Below are positions 33,761 to 46,000 of a stretch of 64,000 nucleotides of DNA, piece after piece. The stretch comes from Paratinospora sagittata (taxonomy: Eukaryota; Streptophyta; Magnoliopsida; Ranunculales; Menispermaceae): the NCBI GenBank assembly GCA_035771175.1, contig CM069600.1:6595729-6659728 (forward strand). The letters are read 5' to 3'. Under the pieces are notes generated by a model, which made no database searches, had not been told where the DNA came from, and saw only the letters and a program-made list of their open reading frames with translations. Made by a program: the position numbers and the translations under genes. Each line of letters opens with the position of its first letter. The first letter of the stretch is position 1.

Positions 33761-34147
33761 AGTTTATAATACGAGGTGTTCATGGGTTAGGTTAGGTTGG
33801 GTTGGGTTGGGTTAGGGCCAAAATCTAATCCAACTCAAACAATTCGGGTTGATAAATTTGAAACACAACCCAACCTAACCCAAACAATTCGGGTTCGGTT
33901 TGGGTTGGGTCTGTTTAATCAGGTCGGACTTAAGCTTCATATTTGACATATAATTTATTGATATATATATAAACTTTAATTATTCATTTATCGTTTAAAT
34001 TTGCTAGTAATTTTTCTCTACTATTATTTTGTAATGAATAGTCTGTTAATATTACATATTAGTAGATAATGATAATAATTTACAAAATAGCAGTGCATAA
34101 ATTGAGATTGTATATATTACTAGTATAGACTGTATAGTAACCCTGTG

Positions 34148-34210
<63 letters not shown>

Positions 34211-34488
34211 TATAAACTAAATTAGATAGTATTAGATAGGAATCATAAGATACATATAAATCTTAAAAAAATAACGTCTAGGGGGATATTTTAAGATTTC
34301 AACACTTACCTTTGTTCGGGTCAGTTTAATCGAATTCTTAGGGGCTCAATCCGTGACTTAACACAAACTGATCGAGTTAGGTATTTTAAAACTCAACTCA
34401 ACCCAAACAATCTATTTAACCAAACCCAAACCAATCCAAAAGGTTCGGTTCAATTGGGTTGATCCGGTCGACAAACCCCTAGTTTATA
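33761..34488. mobile_element. Non-autonomous hAT-type element 1 with 8 bp target duplication
   Basis: The element spans 33,769-34,480 (712 bp) and is flanked by AGTTTATA (33,761-33,768 and 34,481-34,488). Its left end reads (atac)GAGGTGTTCATGGG and its right end, inverted, AGGGGTTTGTCGACC, an imperfect inverted repeat of the hAT AGGGGTG type. Sub-terminal 'gggttggg' words on the left are mirrored by 'cccaaac' words on the right. It contains a (ta)n microsatellite at 34,153-34,207 and no coding capacity. Confidence 0.65.
34153..34207. repeat. (ta)n microsatellite
   Basis: An uninterrupted ta dinucleotide run of about 55 bp inside the hAT-type element. Confidence 0.95.
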
Positions 34489-34508
34489 AACAAATTGATA
34501 CATGTTAG

Positions 34509-34510
<2 letters not shown>

Positions 34511-34554
<44 letters not shown>
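34511..34554. repeat. (taa)n microsatellite
   Basis: A trinucleotide run of about 44 bp just outside hAT-type element 1. Confidence 0.95.
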
Positions 34555-35440
34555 GTCATGCCTTACTTTTGAAATTTTAACATCAAATAAAAATTTAAAT
34601 TTAAATTTAAAATTTAAACTTTTGTTTATTAAATAATATCTTTTTTCTATAATACTAATAATTATTATTCTACGTATTATAATATTCTCTATTAATGTTT
34701 GGGAAGTCAATTTGGGCTTTCCAATTTTGGATACTGCATTTGACTTTCAAAACAAGGAAACTTAATTACACTCTAGTCTCTTCCACAATTAAATGAGATC
34801 TCAGATTCTCCACAGTAATTTATTTTGACATACGACCCAACACATGCTCCTTTCATTGAAATCATGTTAGAATATGGATGCTCCAACTTTGTCTAGCTAA
34901 GCTATATTTAAAAACAGAATGCTAAATTGTCAAATTGATAGGGACGTATATACTGTATTGTAAACTACTACAACATTCATTACCTTTAAATTATATTTAG
35001 ATTGTATTGAATCATACAGTGACACATGATTCGACCAAAGGGTAAAATGCTATGACAATATTATTTTTTGACGTTGGTACCCAACCTCTTTTAGATATTT
35101 TAGAAATACGGATATAATTGGGGATACTGATCAATACACACATATTCTCATAATTGATGATATTTATCAATACACGCATATTCCCAAAATATTTAAGGGA
35201 GTTGGGTGTTAACGTCAAAAAATGACGTTGACACTCAGTGTATATAAAACATTTCTCTTCGACCACATTCAAGGGTATTGAGGCGATGAGGTTTGTATTA
35301 CAGTTTTCATTGCCATTAATGGCCCTATTTGGGAGGGCTTTTTTAAAAGTATTTTTCTAAGAAACATTACTACTAAAAGCACTTTTAGAAAAAATTAGTC
35401 ATTGCTGGCTTCTTTTAAAAGCTTAAAATTATTTTTTTCT

Positions 35441-35953
35441 ACTACAATTAGAGGTGGCAATATAGGTCATGACATGATAACACGACTCAAAACTGACATG
35501 AAATAAACGGGTTTGAGTTTTGCATAAACACGTGCGAGTCAAAATAGGTTAAATCCGATTAGACACGATTAAATTTTAGGTCAAAAGTAGGTCGACCTGC
35601 TAAACCCGAAATTGACCCGTTTAACAATATTATATTTTATGTTGAGACTTATATTATGTGTGAAGATTTTTTAATATATTATGTCATGTGTTGAGACTCT
35701 AACTTTTTTGGACTTTACTATATGGTTGTATAATTATGATTTTAAATTTTTGATTTATATGTTAATTTAGAATTTATATATGATAAATATGTTAAAATGA
35801 ACTTGTTTAAACTTTAAGGGCTATAAACAGGTTAACTTGTTTAACTTGTTTATTAAACATGTCGGGTTTGAGTTTACAATATATTTCATCATACACTATT
35901 ACGATACGACTGATTATGACACTGTAACAAGAATTGCTACCCCTAACTACAAT
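35441..35953. mobile_element. Non-autonomous hAT-type element 2 with 8 bp target duplication
   Basis: The element spans 35,449-35,945 (497 bp) and is flanked by ACTACAAT (35,441-35,448 and 35,946-35,953). The ends are TAGAGGTGGCAAT and, inverted, TAGGGGTAGCAATTC, a clear hAT-type inverted repeat. The interior is AT-rich with no coding capacity. Confidence 0.8.
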
Positions 35954-37813
35954 TTAGCTAGAAGCAAGTGTTGTCAAATACTTTTAAAAATATTTTTACT
36001 CTAAACACACTATAAGAAAAGCTCTTCCAAATAGGGCCAATGTAGCATTACTTATATTTAAAGTGGGTTTGGATAATACTATTCAAAAATCAATAAAGGA
36101 AAAGAATGAAAGAACTCGGTAAGCGTAGTCTCAACACTAAAGTTCTTTGGATTATCTTAGAGTTATGTGTATTAAATGGCTCTAAGATGATCCAAGAGAC
36201 TTGGTGTTAGGAGTACACCTACTTTATCAACTTATGAGTCCCCTTATCATTATAAAGTTAAAATATCTTCATTATATATAATAGTATATCTATTATATGA
36301 ATAGTATATGCATGTATTAATTGTTCAATTTTTTAAATGTTACTTTTAAGCTTTTTAAACATAATAATTTCAATGATAAGAATATATATTTGAGCAAAAA
36401 AATTAGATAAAAGATGATATCTTAGTTAGTACCGGTATTTTTCCAACTTAACTCTAGGCTTAAGTATAATGACTTGCCTGCATAAAACCCCCAACATAAA
36501 CTTTTTAGTAAAATAGAAAAAAGAAACTCTCGTACTTGCCTCGTATTCATGTTTCTCTCCATCTCCAATTTTTCTGCCTAGTTGTAATATTATCGTGTAA
36601 TGACTTTTGTTATTAATTATTGTGAAAATACCTTTGACAATTATACCAATTATTATTATTTTCAATGTTTCGTAGAATAAAGTGGAAGAACCAGTAGTTG
36701 ACCCTATGTAGTGTTGTCTGTATGGTAGTAATCTCCATAGAATAAATAGCTTTTGATATAATTAACTAGGCTAGTTCTTAAGTGGAGTGATGAAATTACA
36801 ACAGTTTTGCTTAAAAACCACTATTCTAGAGTAACAAACTGTCTTCCGTTCACTATTTAAAGGTATTTGAGACAAAACTTGTCTAACTAAATTAGATCAA
36901 TTGCTATTTCAACAGAATAATGATATATCAGCAATAGATTAAGTTTAGAATTTAACTTTATGTCCTTAAGATAATTTTGTCTCCTACTAGTGCTCACGGT
37001 ATACGACAATTGTCTCATAAGATACAACAATTTATTTTTTTTGGTGATATCAACACTTTAAATCACAAGAATATTTGAACCAATAATGCTAGTGATCTCT
37101 CACAAAAATAATGAGAAAATAAAGAAGAATGAAAAAAGAGAAATTTCTTAGAATTCAAATATTTTTTTGATGATTTTACTGAGTTCTAGAAGGGCCAAGC
37201 ATTTAGTGGTTGTACGTGGTGCCTTTTTTGTGCACCGTCATATTGTCTCCAATTGCAATTAGATGCAATCTAACAGTTGTGATCGACTCACTCAATCGTA
37301 CACAGTTGGATCGCACTCAATCGATATAGCACATTCTAACGGTTTTGATGGATCAGCATACTCGATCCCATACTGTTGGATTGTGAGCTCTAATCGAAAT
37401 GAAAACTACTAGCTATCACTTATAAGTAAACATTTTATTTTTAAACTTTCCTATGTGAAAAAATTATGTTTACTAACTTTTACGACTTTACACTTATCAA
37501 GTAGACTATTTTAGACTCAATTTTTTATTTATATAAAAATAGATATAACTAAATAATTATATATTCTTAATCTTTATATATTAGAGACTATTATTCAATT
37601 TAGTCCTACTCAAAATCATATGAATTCTACTTTTAACTTTTAGCTTAAAATAATGAAAATTCATTTTATATAACCAATTTTTTAACATGTAGTTGAAAAA
37701 AAAAAACTTAGTTGATTGAGTTGAGTTTTATCCATATTATTAGCAAATCTTTTAGATTCTAAAGCTTATTTTCGAATTAACATTATATATATCGAAAACT
37801 CATTAATTTCTTC

Positions 37814-37853
<40 letters not shown>

Positions 37854-37890
37854 GTAACATTATCCATATTTATCAGTAACTCTCTTTTTT
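35954..37890. other. AT-rich intergenic region
   Basis: No gene or mobile-element ends are recognised. An (att)n run lies at 37,815-37,853. The word pattern around 37,260-37,390 ('ctcactcaatcg', 'ggatcgcactcaatcg') is weakly repetitive. Confidence 0.6.
37815..37853. repeat. (att)n microsatellite
   Basis: A trinucleotide run of about 39 bp. Confidence 0.95.
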
Positions 37891-37899
37891 GTATCCTCA

Positions 37900-38570
37900 A
37901 CAGAGTAACTGAAAGGACAGGTCAGCTCACCCCTCGCGCAAGTAAAAGTTGTAGAAAAACGAATGTGATGTCAGCTTGGTGCTGCCGATTTGGGTAGTAG
38001 GGCAGCTCATGCGATGTAAGATGACCAAACCTTGAGATTTAGAAAATACGTCAGCTCGTTACCTCCAAGCTGACATAATTGCCCAACGACCATTAGGAAG
38101 AAACAAAGCCACAAGAGATGCGAACCTTCTAAGCTCGGCACATTGAGCTCACTTGAAGAAGGACACGAATCGTAATCCGAAACGGATCTTGCGGGATCCA
38201 TCTCGCGATATTCGAGATACAGACGTAAATCAGGGCAACAAGTGCCCTCAAAGTGTGGCCAAAGACTCCTACTTCTATAAGTACTCATTAACTCCTCGTT
38301 AAGGAGGTAAGTGATTAATAATTACTCCAGTTAATGCAAAATTAATCCTTGAGACACAACTCAAAACTGACTTAGAAGGGTCTTTGACTGACACTATACT
38401 AATTTTTCTTACGATAGTCTACGATTCTTTTTGCAATAGCCTATTCTTTCCTCTTTCTTTCTTTTAGGGTCGGAGTACCAAGCAGGTGAGAAGATACTTG
38501 CAGCTCAAAAAGTTTTCTCCATTTTATCACTTTGGTCAAATTTTACACTAATAATAATAATTATTATTAT
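37900..38570 (+). repeat. LTR-retrotransposon remnant, second copy
   Basis: It shares the block order of 690-860: 'gaagggtctttg', 'gacac', 'acgatag', 'cctattct' and an end 'ggtcaaattttacac'. It includes a plausible LTR core, 'ctataagtactcatt' followed by 'cctcgttaaggaggtaag'. No internal coding region or target duplication is visible. A family assignment (Tat/Retand-like) is tentative. Confidence 0.4.
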
Positions 38571-38629
38571 TGTTATTATTAACGTACTAGAATATTTCTT
38601 TGCCTTTCTTTTTCTTTTTTTTTTAAACT

Positions 38630-38850
38630 CTTTCCTTTGGTAATCATTAGCTTTTCTTTAGATGAGACAAGCGAATTACAAATTCATAATAATCTCAAAA
38701 TGAAATGGGTCCAATATATTCCATTATTCCCATATAATGGACACGTGGCAGCTACTTCTTCCGTTCAGGAAGATACCAATGGTCCCACAACCATATTCCC
38801 TCCCATCAAGAGCTTGTCTATCCACCTCACACTCTCTATAAATGCTCTTC
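38630..38850 (+). promoter_or_regulatory. Duplicated upstream copy of the COR413IM promoter
   Basis: Blocks 'aatcat..gcttttctttaga', 'gggtcca', 'attattcccata', 'ttcaggaagatacca', 'ccatcaagagc' and 'tccacctcac' recur in the same order at 39,755-39,915, directly before the COR413IM gene. This distal copy contains ACACGTGGCA (38,741-38,750), an ABRE/G-box-type word, and a TATA box 'ctataaatg' near 38,836. The proximal copy has the degraded 'acacctggc' at the same place. No coding exon follows the distal copy. Confidence 0.65.
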
Positions 38851-39174
38851 AATCTGGCGTGGTTCAGGGTGTGTTTCGTGGTTACGAATTTCGTTTTTTT
38901 TTTAAATAATATTTTTTAAAAAATATATATTTAATTTTTTTTAAGTGATTATTTGATAGGACATGAATAAATTGTTGATTATTAGTTAATTCTTTAATTA
39001 AATAACTATAACTTATTCAAATATAGCAGGAAGATTTTTTATTTTTTTATTTTTTTTAACTCCTACTTGAAAAAATTATATTGAGAAAAGAGAGGTCTCT
39101 CAAGTATTTCTTATTGCAATAATATATTTGCAATCTAAAAATTATATTTAAAATTATATTTATGTTAATATAGT

Positions 39175-39375
39175 GTATAATGACTCAGTGGTTACTCTAA
39201 GTGCGAATTCTAACTTTTTAAGAGGAGGTTGCGAGTTCGACTTGAGAGATGCCCTTTTGTAGACAAAAAATCTCGAAGATATTAGATATTGTGTGTATTG
39301 AGGTATAACAATATTATGGATCGTAACGGCTGAGGTACGCTCAGTACGAGGTACCCATCACATTCTAAGATATTA
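39175..39375 (+). repeat. SINE-like sequence with tRNA-type boxes
   Basis: 'tgactcagtgg' (10 of 11 to box A TRGCNNAGYGG) is followed about 45 bp later by 'gcgagttcgactt', a partial box B. The rest runs into sequence without an obvious tail. It fits a tRNA-derived SINE, but the ends are unclear. Confidence 0.4.
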
Positions 39376-39754
39376 GACACTACGATGTGCTATGTATTAG
39401 AGTGTGACAAAAATAAATATTACTTTTTACTTTTTTCTCTTTTATAATATTGTATTGTAGTATATTATTATATAAAATATGTATATATTTAAAAATATTT
39501 ATTACGGTAAGGGTGTCATAAATTTAATTTAGATCGATTTAGTATTCAAACCAGAATTTAACCGATCACTTAATCAAAACAAATCGAACCGAATGAAGTC
39601 GGTTTGAGTTAATCAATTTAAACATTTAACTTATAATTAATAATATTTATTTTAAATATAAAATAATAAAAATATATAATTTTATTTGATATAAATTATA
39701 ATTTTAACATTGGATTCGATTATTATTAAAGAAGTGGAATATTTTCATGACCTT

Positions 39755-39960
39755 GTTAATCATAGGCTTTTCTTTAGACAAGACTATTGAATTATTAATT
39801 CACGGGTCCATTATTCCCATAGAATCGACACCTGGCTAGTGGCTTCTACGTCTTCGGTTCACGAAGATACCACTTGTCCCGTCAAGAGCCCTGTCCGTCC
39901 ACCTCACTCCTCTCTAGCCTCTCCTCCCTCATTTTCCTTTGTTAAATTAACAAAACCATC
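39755..39960 (+). promoter_or_regulatory. Proximal promoter and leader of COR413IM
   Basis: This is the gene-proximal copy of the duplicated promoter block, followed by a pyrimidine-rich stretch and a (ga)n run (39,985-40,008) that reaches the ATG. No clear TATA box remains, whereas the distal copy has one. Confidence 0.5.
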
Positions 39961-40008
39961 CAAAGAAATCAAAGAAATCAAAGAAGAGAGAGAGAGAGAG
40001 AGAGAGAG

Positions 40009-43000
40009 ATGATTTCTTTAGCACTTGCCGCCACTGCTTCACCGCAGATTCTCTCGTTCGTCAAGAACAAGCCCTCAACGTTACTACTACGGCCTCTGTT
40101 GCTGCTTCCTCGAAATGCGCACTCGCTCTCTCGCTTCAAAGATCATCATAACCACCGCACAATGAGGACGAGAAGACGAGGATTCAGCGTTGTTTGCAGC
40201 TCTGATCTGTTCACTCCGAGAAATATCAGGTGGATTTCCACCGTCTCGTCTGCGTAAGTCTTCTCTCTTTCTTTCTCGCTTTTTTTTTTTTTTTTCATTT
40301 TTAGGGTTCGGTTTTGATTTGGTTTGGTTGATTTCGCGGAGAAAACGCACATTTTTTAAATTGTACGTGGAGTTGTTGTATCGGAATTACTTGTTGATTG
40401 CGTGATTAGAGGCGATCCAATGACATTCTCTAGACAATGTCAAAAGTATGTGTGTGCCAAGTTATTTGTCCTGAATTCACACAGGATGAAGAGAGTTATT
40501 TTTTTAAAAAAATTTACCCTCCCTGTGGGACAAATCGAGTAAAAGTTCTTATTTTTTTAGGAATTTTGAACGAAATGACAAAGCAAAAAGCCTTTTGTTT
40601 TAGTGTTTTTTTTTAGCAAAAGTGAATTACCGTTGGCTTAATTACAATACTGTTATCATTGTAGTCACTTTGTGCCTCTGAGTGTGTGTCCGCTTTTTTT
40701 TTTTTTCAGTAGATTTGATCATGTTATCTACGCATTTATTATTTTCCCCTGTTGAATCACTGATGTCTTAAGCCAGTTATTTGATTCTTTTGGTGATCGA
40801 TGAAAGGTTTATTCAGATTGGTTGAGCTTGCAATCCACTAATGTAGAGTGTTGCTTCCAATGGAGAAAAAAGAAAAAGAAACTTATGAAGGTTGCTTTAG
40901 ATTGCCTTGGAAAAAGAAATTGGATGCGAGGGTGGCTTCTCTTAAGAGTGCTTAATTGTATGAATGTTATATTGATCATTCCCTTCTTTTTATTCTAATA
41001 TTTATTGACGTAATTGTTTTTTTTATTTTTATTTTTTTGAGAGGAAACAAAACTCTATTAATAAAAAGATCAAAAACAGTCAGGGAGCACAAGAAGTGCT
41101 AACCCACAATCATAGCAGTACAAGAAAAAACTCCACAAAAGCAACATCCAAAAGCAAAAACAACAGCTTTACACACATGAGGACCAACATCTAAACCATT
41201 CAACAGTAGAAAAACCTCCTGAAAACTTAGATGAAGCAACCCAACGAGCAGCCAGCGGCCTAATGTCGTTCACAAGAGTATCCACAGGTTTGGAAACATT
41301 CCGCAAAATTCTCTGATTTCTCTCCAACCAAAGACTCCATATAGTTGCAACTTGCAAAATACTCAATCAAAGTAATCAAAAGAAAAGCATTCATTGACCG
41401 AAGAGGGGGGGGCGTGAGAGATATGGCCAGCAACTCACCCATCTATTCCTAATGACCTTAGCCACCTCGCAAGAAGTAAACAAATGTTCTGCATTTTCCT
41501 CATCATGCAAGCACATAATACATCCATTTGGAGAGAGACAAACCGAACTAACTCTCCGTTGAAGCACATCAATCGTAGGGAGTTTCCTGTGAAACAAGAG
41601 TCATCTAAAAAACTTCACTTTTGAGGGAATTTGAGCACTCCATAGGTGAGAAATGGAAGGAATAACAAGGGAAGAGGGATCATCAACAAAGAAAGAGAAA
41701 AAGGAATGACAAGAAAACATCCCAGAGTTGTCAAGTGTCCAAGAGATTCTATCTGGATTATTTGAGAGACGGACTTGACGAAGAAGAGAAATGAGCTGGT
41801 TATACTCAGAAAGTGACCTAGAAGTAGGAAATTTGGCTAAGTGGAAATTCCAAAGAGTGTTAGAAGAGGAAGACTCAAACAAAAATGAAGATATACGTTG
41901 ATTGTGAAGACGAAACATGCGGAAAAGTCTAGGAAAGAGGGAGGAGAAAGGGGATGGACATAGCCATTTGTCTTCCCAAAATCTAAAAGTGCACCCATCA
42001 CCAACAACGGCCCCGACATGAGGACAAAACAACGGTGAAAGAGATGCAATGAATTTCCAAGGGCTTCTATGGGTGGTCTTAACCTTAGCCTCAAAATCAC
42101 ACCCAATGTCAAAAGAGCAATACTTGCTTTTGATGATCTCAATCCACAAAGCATCCTTCTCGCGGGAGAATCTCCACAACCATTTCGCCACAAGAGCCGT
42201 ATTCTTCTTAGCAATAGAACCAACCCCCAGACCCCCTTTAGACACTGGCATCTGAACCATAGCCCAATTCACCAAGTGAAGCCCGCTTGTAGCATCCACT
42301 CCTTTCCACAAAAAGGATCTAATCTTCCTTGCTAGCGCGACGACCACCTTCGTTGGAATCTTGAACATCGAAAGAAGGTAGTTTGGAAGGGCATGTAGGA
42401 CCGACCTAGTAAGAACAAGTCTCCCTCCACGTGATAGGAAACTGCATTTTCACCCTTCCAACCTCTTCCCCACCTTTTGCAAAATTGGATGCCAGAAACT
42501 TTCATTCTGGGGGTTGCCTCCCAAAGGTAAATCTAAGTAATGCGAAGGCCACTTCCCTATGGCACAACCCGCATCTGTAGCAATCCGAAGTAGTACCTCC
42601 CTATCCACATTAATGCCCGCCAACTGACACTTAGCAAGATTCAACTTCAGACCAGAAGCCTCCCCTAAGCGTTCAAAGATATTGATGACCTCAAGAACAT
42701 TTTGGTCTTGTCCTTTAAGGAGGAAAAGGACATCGGCTGCATATTGGATAATTGGAGATGAGACACTTCCACCTTGTTCTTCCTGATGAGGAAACCTTGA
42801 ATAGAAGAGCAATGGAAAGCTTTATGAACCATCCGACTGAGGGCATCTCCCACCAAAGTAAACAGGAAAGGTGACAATGGATCACCTTGCCTCAACCAAG
42901 GTGTTGAGGCAAGGTGAGTAAGCTTGGGCCATCTTTCACTGCCCATTAAAATCCTGTTGACGTAATTGTTAAGAAATTGACATAAATTTAGTGAGAACTA

Positions 43001-46000
43001 GTATAATAGCTCATGGATACCTAGAGGGGGTCACGAATCACGATAGCTGAATAATTTGTAGTTTTCAAGAATTTATAGTTTATATTGTATTTGGTAGATT
43101 CACGAGTTAATTAACATTATTGTTTCTACTGTGTGCTTTTTTTCGGTTGACAATGGAGCTTTAATTCTTTTTCGCCTTTTCTTTCTTTACTGTTTTATTA
43201 GTTTGTATCCATGTTTTGTAAGATTGATTTCCAATCTCATATATAATTATATTGCATTCTTTAGGGAATTTTTTTGATAAAAAATAAAATTGACACCAAT
43301 ATTTAACAATATGCATTATATAAACTAAAATGATATATTGGTGGATGTTCAGTATTTTTTATTTGCACTACAATTAACTTATTTCTTTTTTTATTAAGAA
43401 AAATCCATTAAAAGCTCAAGGACGTTTTGGGAGTTTTAATTCCATGTCCATAACTCATTCCTTTTGCATAAGTAAAGAAGAAATATTGACTATATTTGAA
43501 GTTCATGTTTGATATTTTTTAATACGTGATCTTCAATTTGACAAGGAATATTAGATTTCAATAAAAATAGAACTTCTATAAGAAACTAGGGGTGCCAAAA
43601 TTGAAATTTTCTTATTTCAAGAATTAATTTGTCATAAGTAATATGTATGGCATGCCATTAATTGAATGCAGATTTTCTTCACAGGATTTTAATGCTTTCC
43701 AAGGGGACTGCAGCTCAAAAATTTTTTCTAGTACCTTTGTTTGCACTACAGGCACCTACAAGCATAGTCTCATGGATCAAGTAGGTCCTCTTCTCAATTT
43801 CTAGTAGTTTGTGCAAAAAAAACTCCTACCTTTGTAGACTAAAGTGAGTTTGCTGGCAGAGGTGAATATGGTGCTTGGACTGCTTTCTTCGCACTTCTTG
43901 TTCGTCTTTTCTACTTCATTCCTGGTGCGTTATGTGATTCAATCAATTTGAACCACTACTTCAGTTTCTTCCTTTTTCACTTATTATGATTATAAATTTA
44001 GTTAGCCAAATGGCTCAATGGTTGTTAGTGGGTCAATGTAGTTGTTTGTGTAGAATTAATGTTACCAAATTCAAAACCAGCTCAACTTGTTTCTTGTTCA
44101 TTTGATAACTTGATATAATAGTGCAAACTAAACTATTTTACATCACAGTCAAGTTCCTCGTCATAGTTCACTTTATTTCTAGAAGCAAGAAGCATGTAAT
44201 TGTATTCATTTTCCTTTTACATCCAATTTATTAGATTGAAGGAATCAAATGGAAATATCATGAAGAGCAACAATAGGAAGTAGTTTGGAGCTAATTCTTG
44301 TCAAAAAAAAAGAAAAAAGAAAAAGAAAATAGTTTGAAGCTAAGTTTTGAGCATATTTAGTTGAAATAAAATAAAACACAAAATAATGCTAGGATCATAT
44401 TTGAATGCAAAAATGCATTGAGTTTCTTGTCTTAGGAAGTTCCATGCTAAGAATCAAGATGATGAATTCTTTTTAATTTTTGTAATCCTCGGACTTTTGA
44501 GATCATATAATCCAACCATTTTCTGACACTGCTACAATCGCAATACCTCCAAAGCTTTCTTTTATATGTTTGAGAAAGCCTTTGTAATAGACTACCCTTC
44601 AATTAGGACCAAGTTGTCTACTTAGGGTAACCTTCCCTCATATATTTGTCCTCATGTAAGAGGCATGGTTATCAGAATCCCTGGTTCAAATGTATGAATC
44701 TTATGATTCATGATAATGAACTTGAACTAAACTTATTTCTTCAAATTTATTTCAAATGTTTGGTTACAGGGGGTATATACAATGTTCACATTGAGCATCC
44801 CTAGACCTACTAATTAATAACATTTAATTAATATAATAATGTACATACATGAATCACAAAATTCTAGACACATATATGTTTGTATCAATGAACTAATGCC
44901 TATACATTAATTATGAGTAAATACGCATACATGAATCATGAGTAAATGCTAATACATGAATTATGCTTAAATATGTAAAAATCAACATATATTCCACCTT
45001 TTACCTCTTCAAAAAAAAAAAAAACTTATATCCCCCTAAAAGGACTAGCATCTTCACTTTTACACCAGGGCTTGTTTGGTTCATAATTTAAAAACAATTG
45101 TTAGAAAAAAAAATTTCAAGAATTTTTATTCAGAAAACAACTTTTTGTTGGTTTCTTGTCTCCTTCACAGATCGTAAAGTAGAATTTAAAAACAATTCTT
45201 TGAATTAAAAACATGTATTCAAAGGTTTTTTGTTTTTTTTTGAATTTGATACCAAACAAAGCCTAAATTATTCATTTGTGGTACCCATAGACTTGCCTTC
45301 GCACTCTAGGTTTGTTCAAACACTCTGCCAAAGCAAACCCTAATTCTAAAGAACTTTATTTATTTGCCATTTGATCGAAATCCTTATCTAGGTTCGAGAT
45401 GTGATAATTGCTATATTATTGCAGTTGCATCTTTTGTGTGAGTAGGGGTTCTTTCAGGTTTGTTAAGATTGGATTTGAGCTAAAATCCTAAGTAATATAA
45501 CTACTCCAGGTTGCCAAAGTTAGTGCTCATTGAACCCAAAATGGAATGTGCCCATGTGCTCATTGATCATACTACAAATACAATATATGAATCAGCTAAG
45601 TTAGATAGTGGGTTTTGATATGCACAAGGTGTGCCCTGCTTCAAGGAGCACTTGAGGTGCAACTCTTAGGTTAGCCTTCTCTGCTATGCATAATACAATT
45701 ATTCCACTATTTAATAATTCTCTCTCTTTTCTACTTCTCCTATTCTGTTTTACTCTTGTCATTTTCAAATTTTTTTTTTCGAGAGAAAACAAAATAATTG
45801 TATTAATAAGGGCAGAACTGCCACTGAACTCACTTCCAAACTTTTACCTACTCTACCCCACTGTTCATTCAGATTGTACATTCTTACCCTTCCAATCCTA
45901 TCAAAAGGCATTTTATCTTTTTTCTAAAACTATTCCTATCATTGCTTTAAAATATTTACTAATATATAACTGCTTGATTAAAATAAAAATTATTAAAACA

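Noticed and set aside
33781..33815. Interstitial telomere repeat ('gggttaggttaggttggg')
   Set aside because: The words are degenerate, mirrored at the other end of the 33,769-34,480 element, and best seen as hAT sub-terminal repeats.
38007..38288. A 93-codon minus-strand frame
   Set aside because: It lies in an LTR remnant and shows no recognisable domain.
41391..42368. Host gene on the minus strand inside COR413IM intron 1
   Set aside because: The frame belongs to a LINE zf-RVT domain and is bounded by a LINE target duplication.
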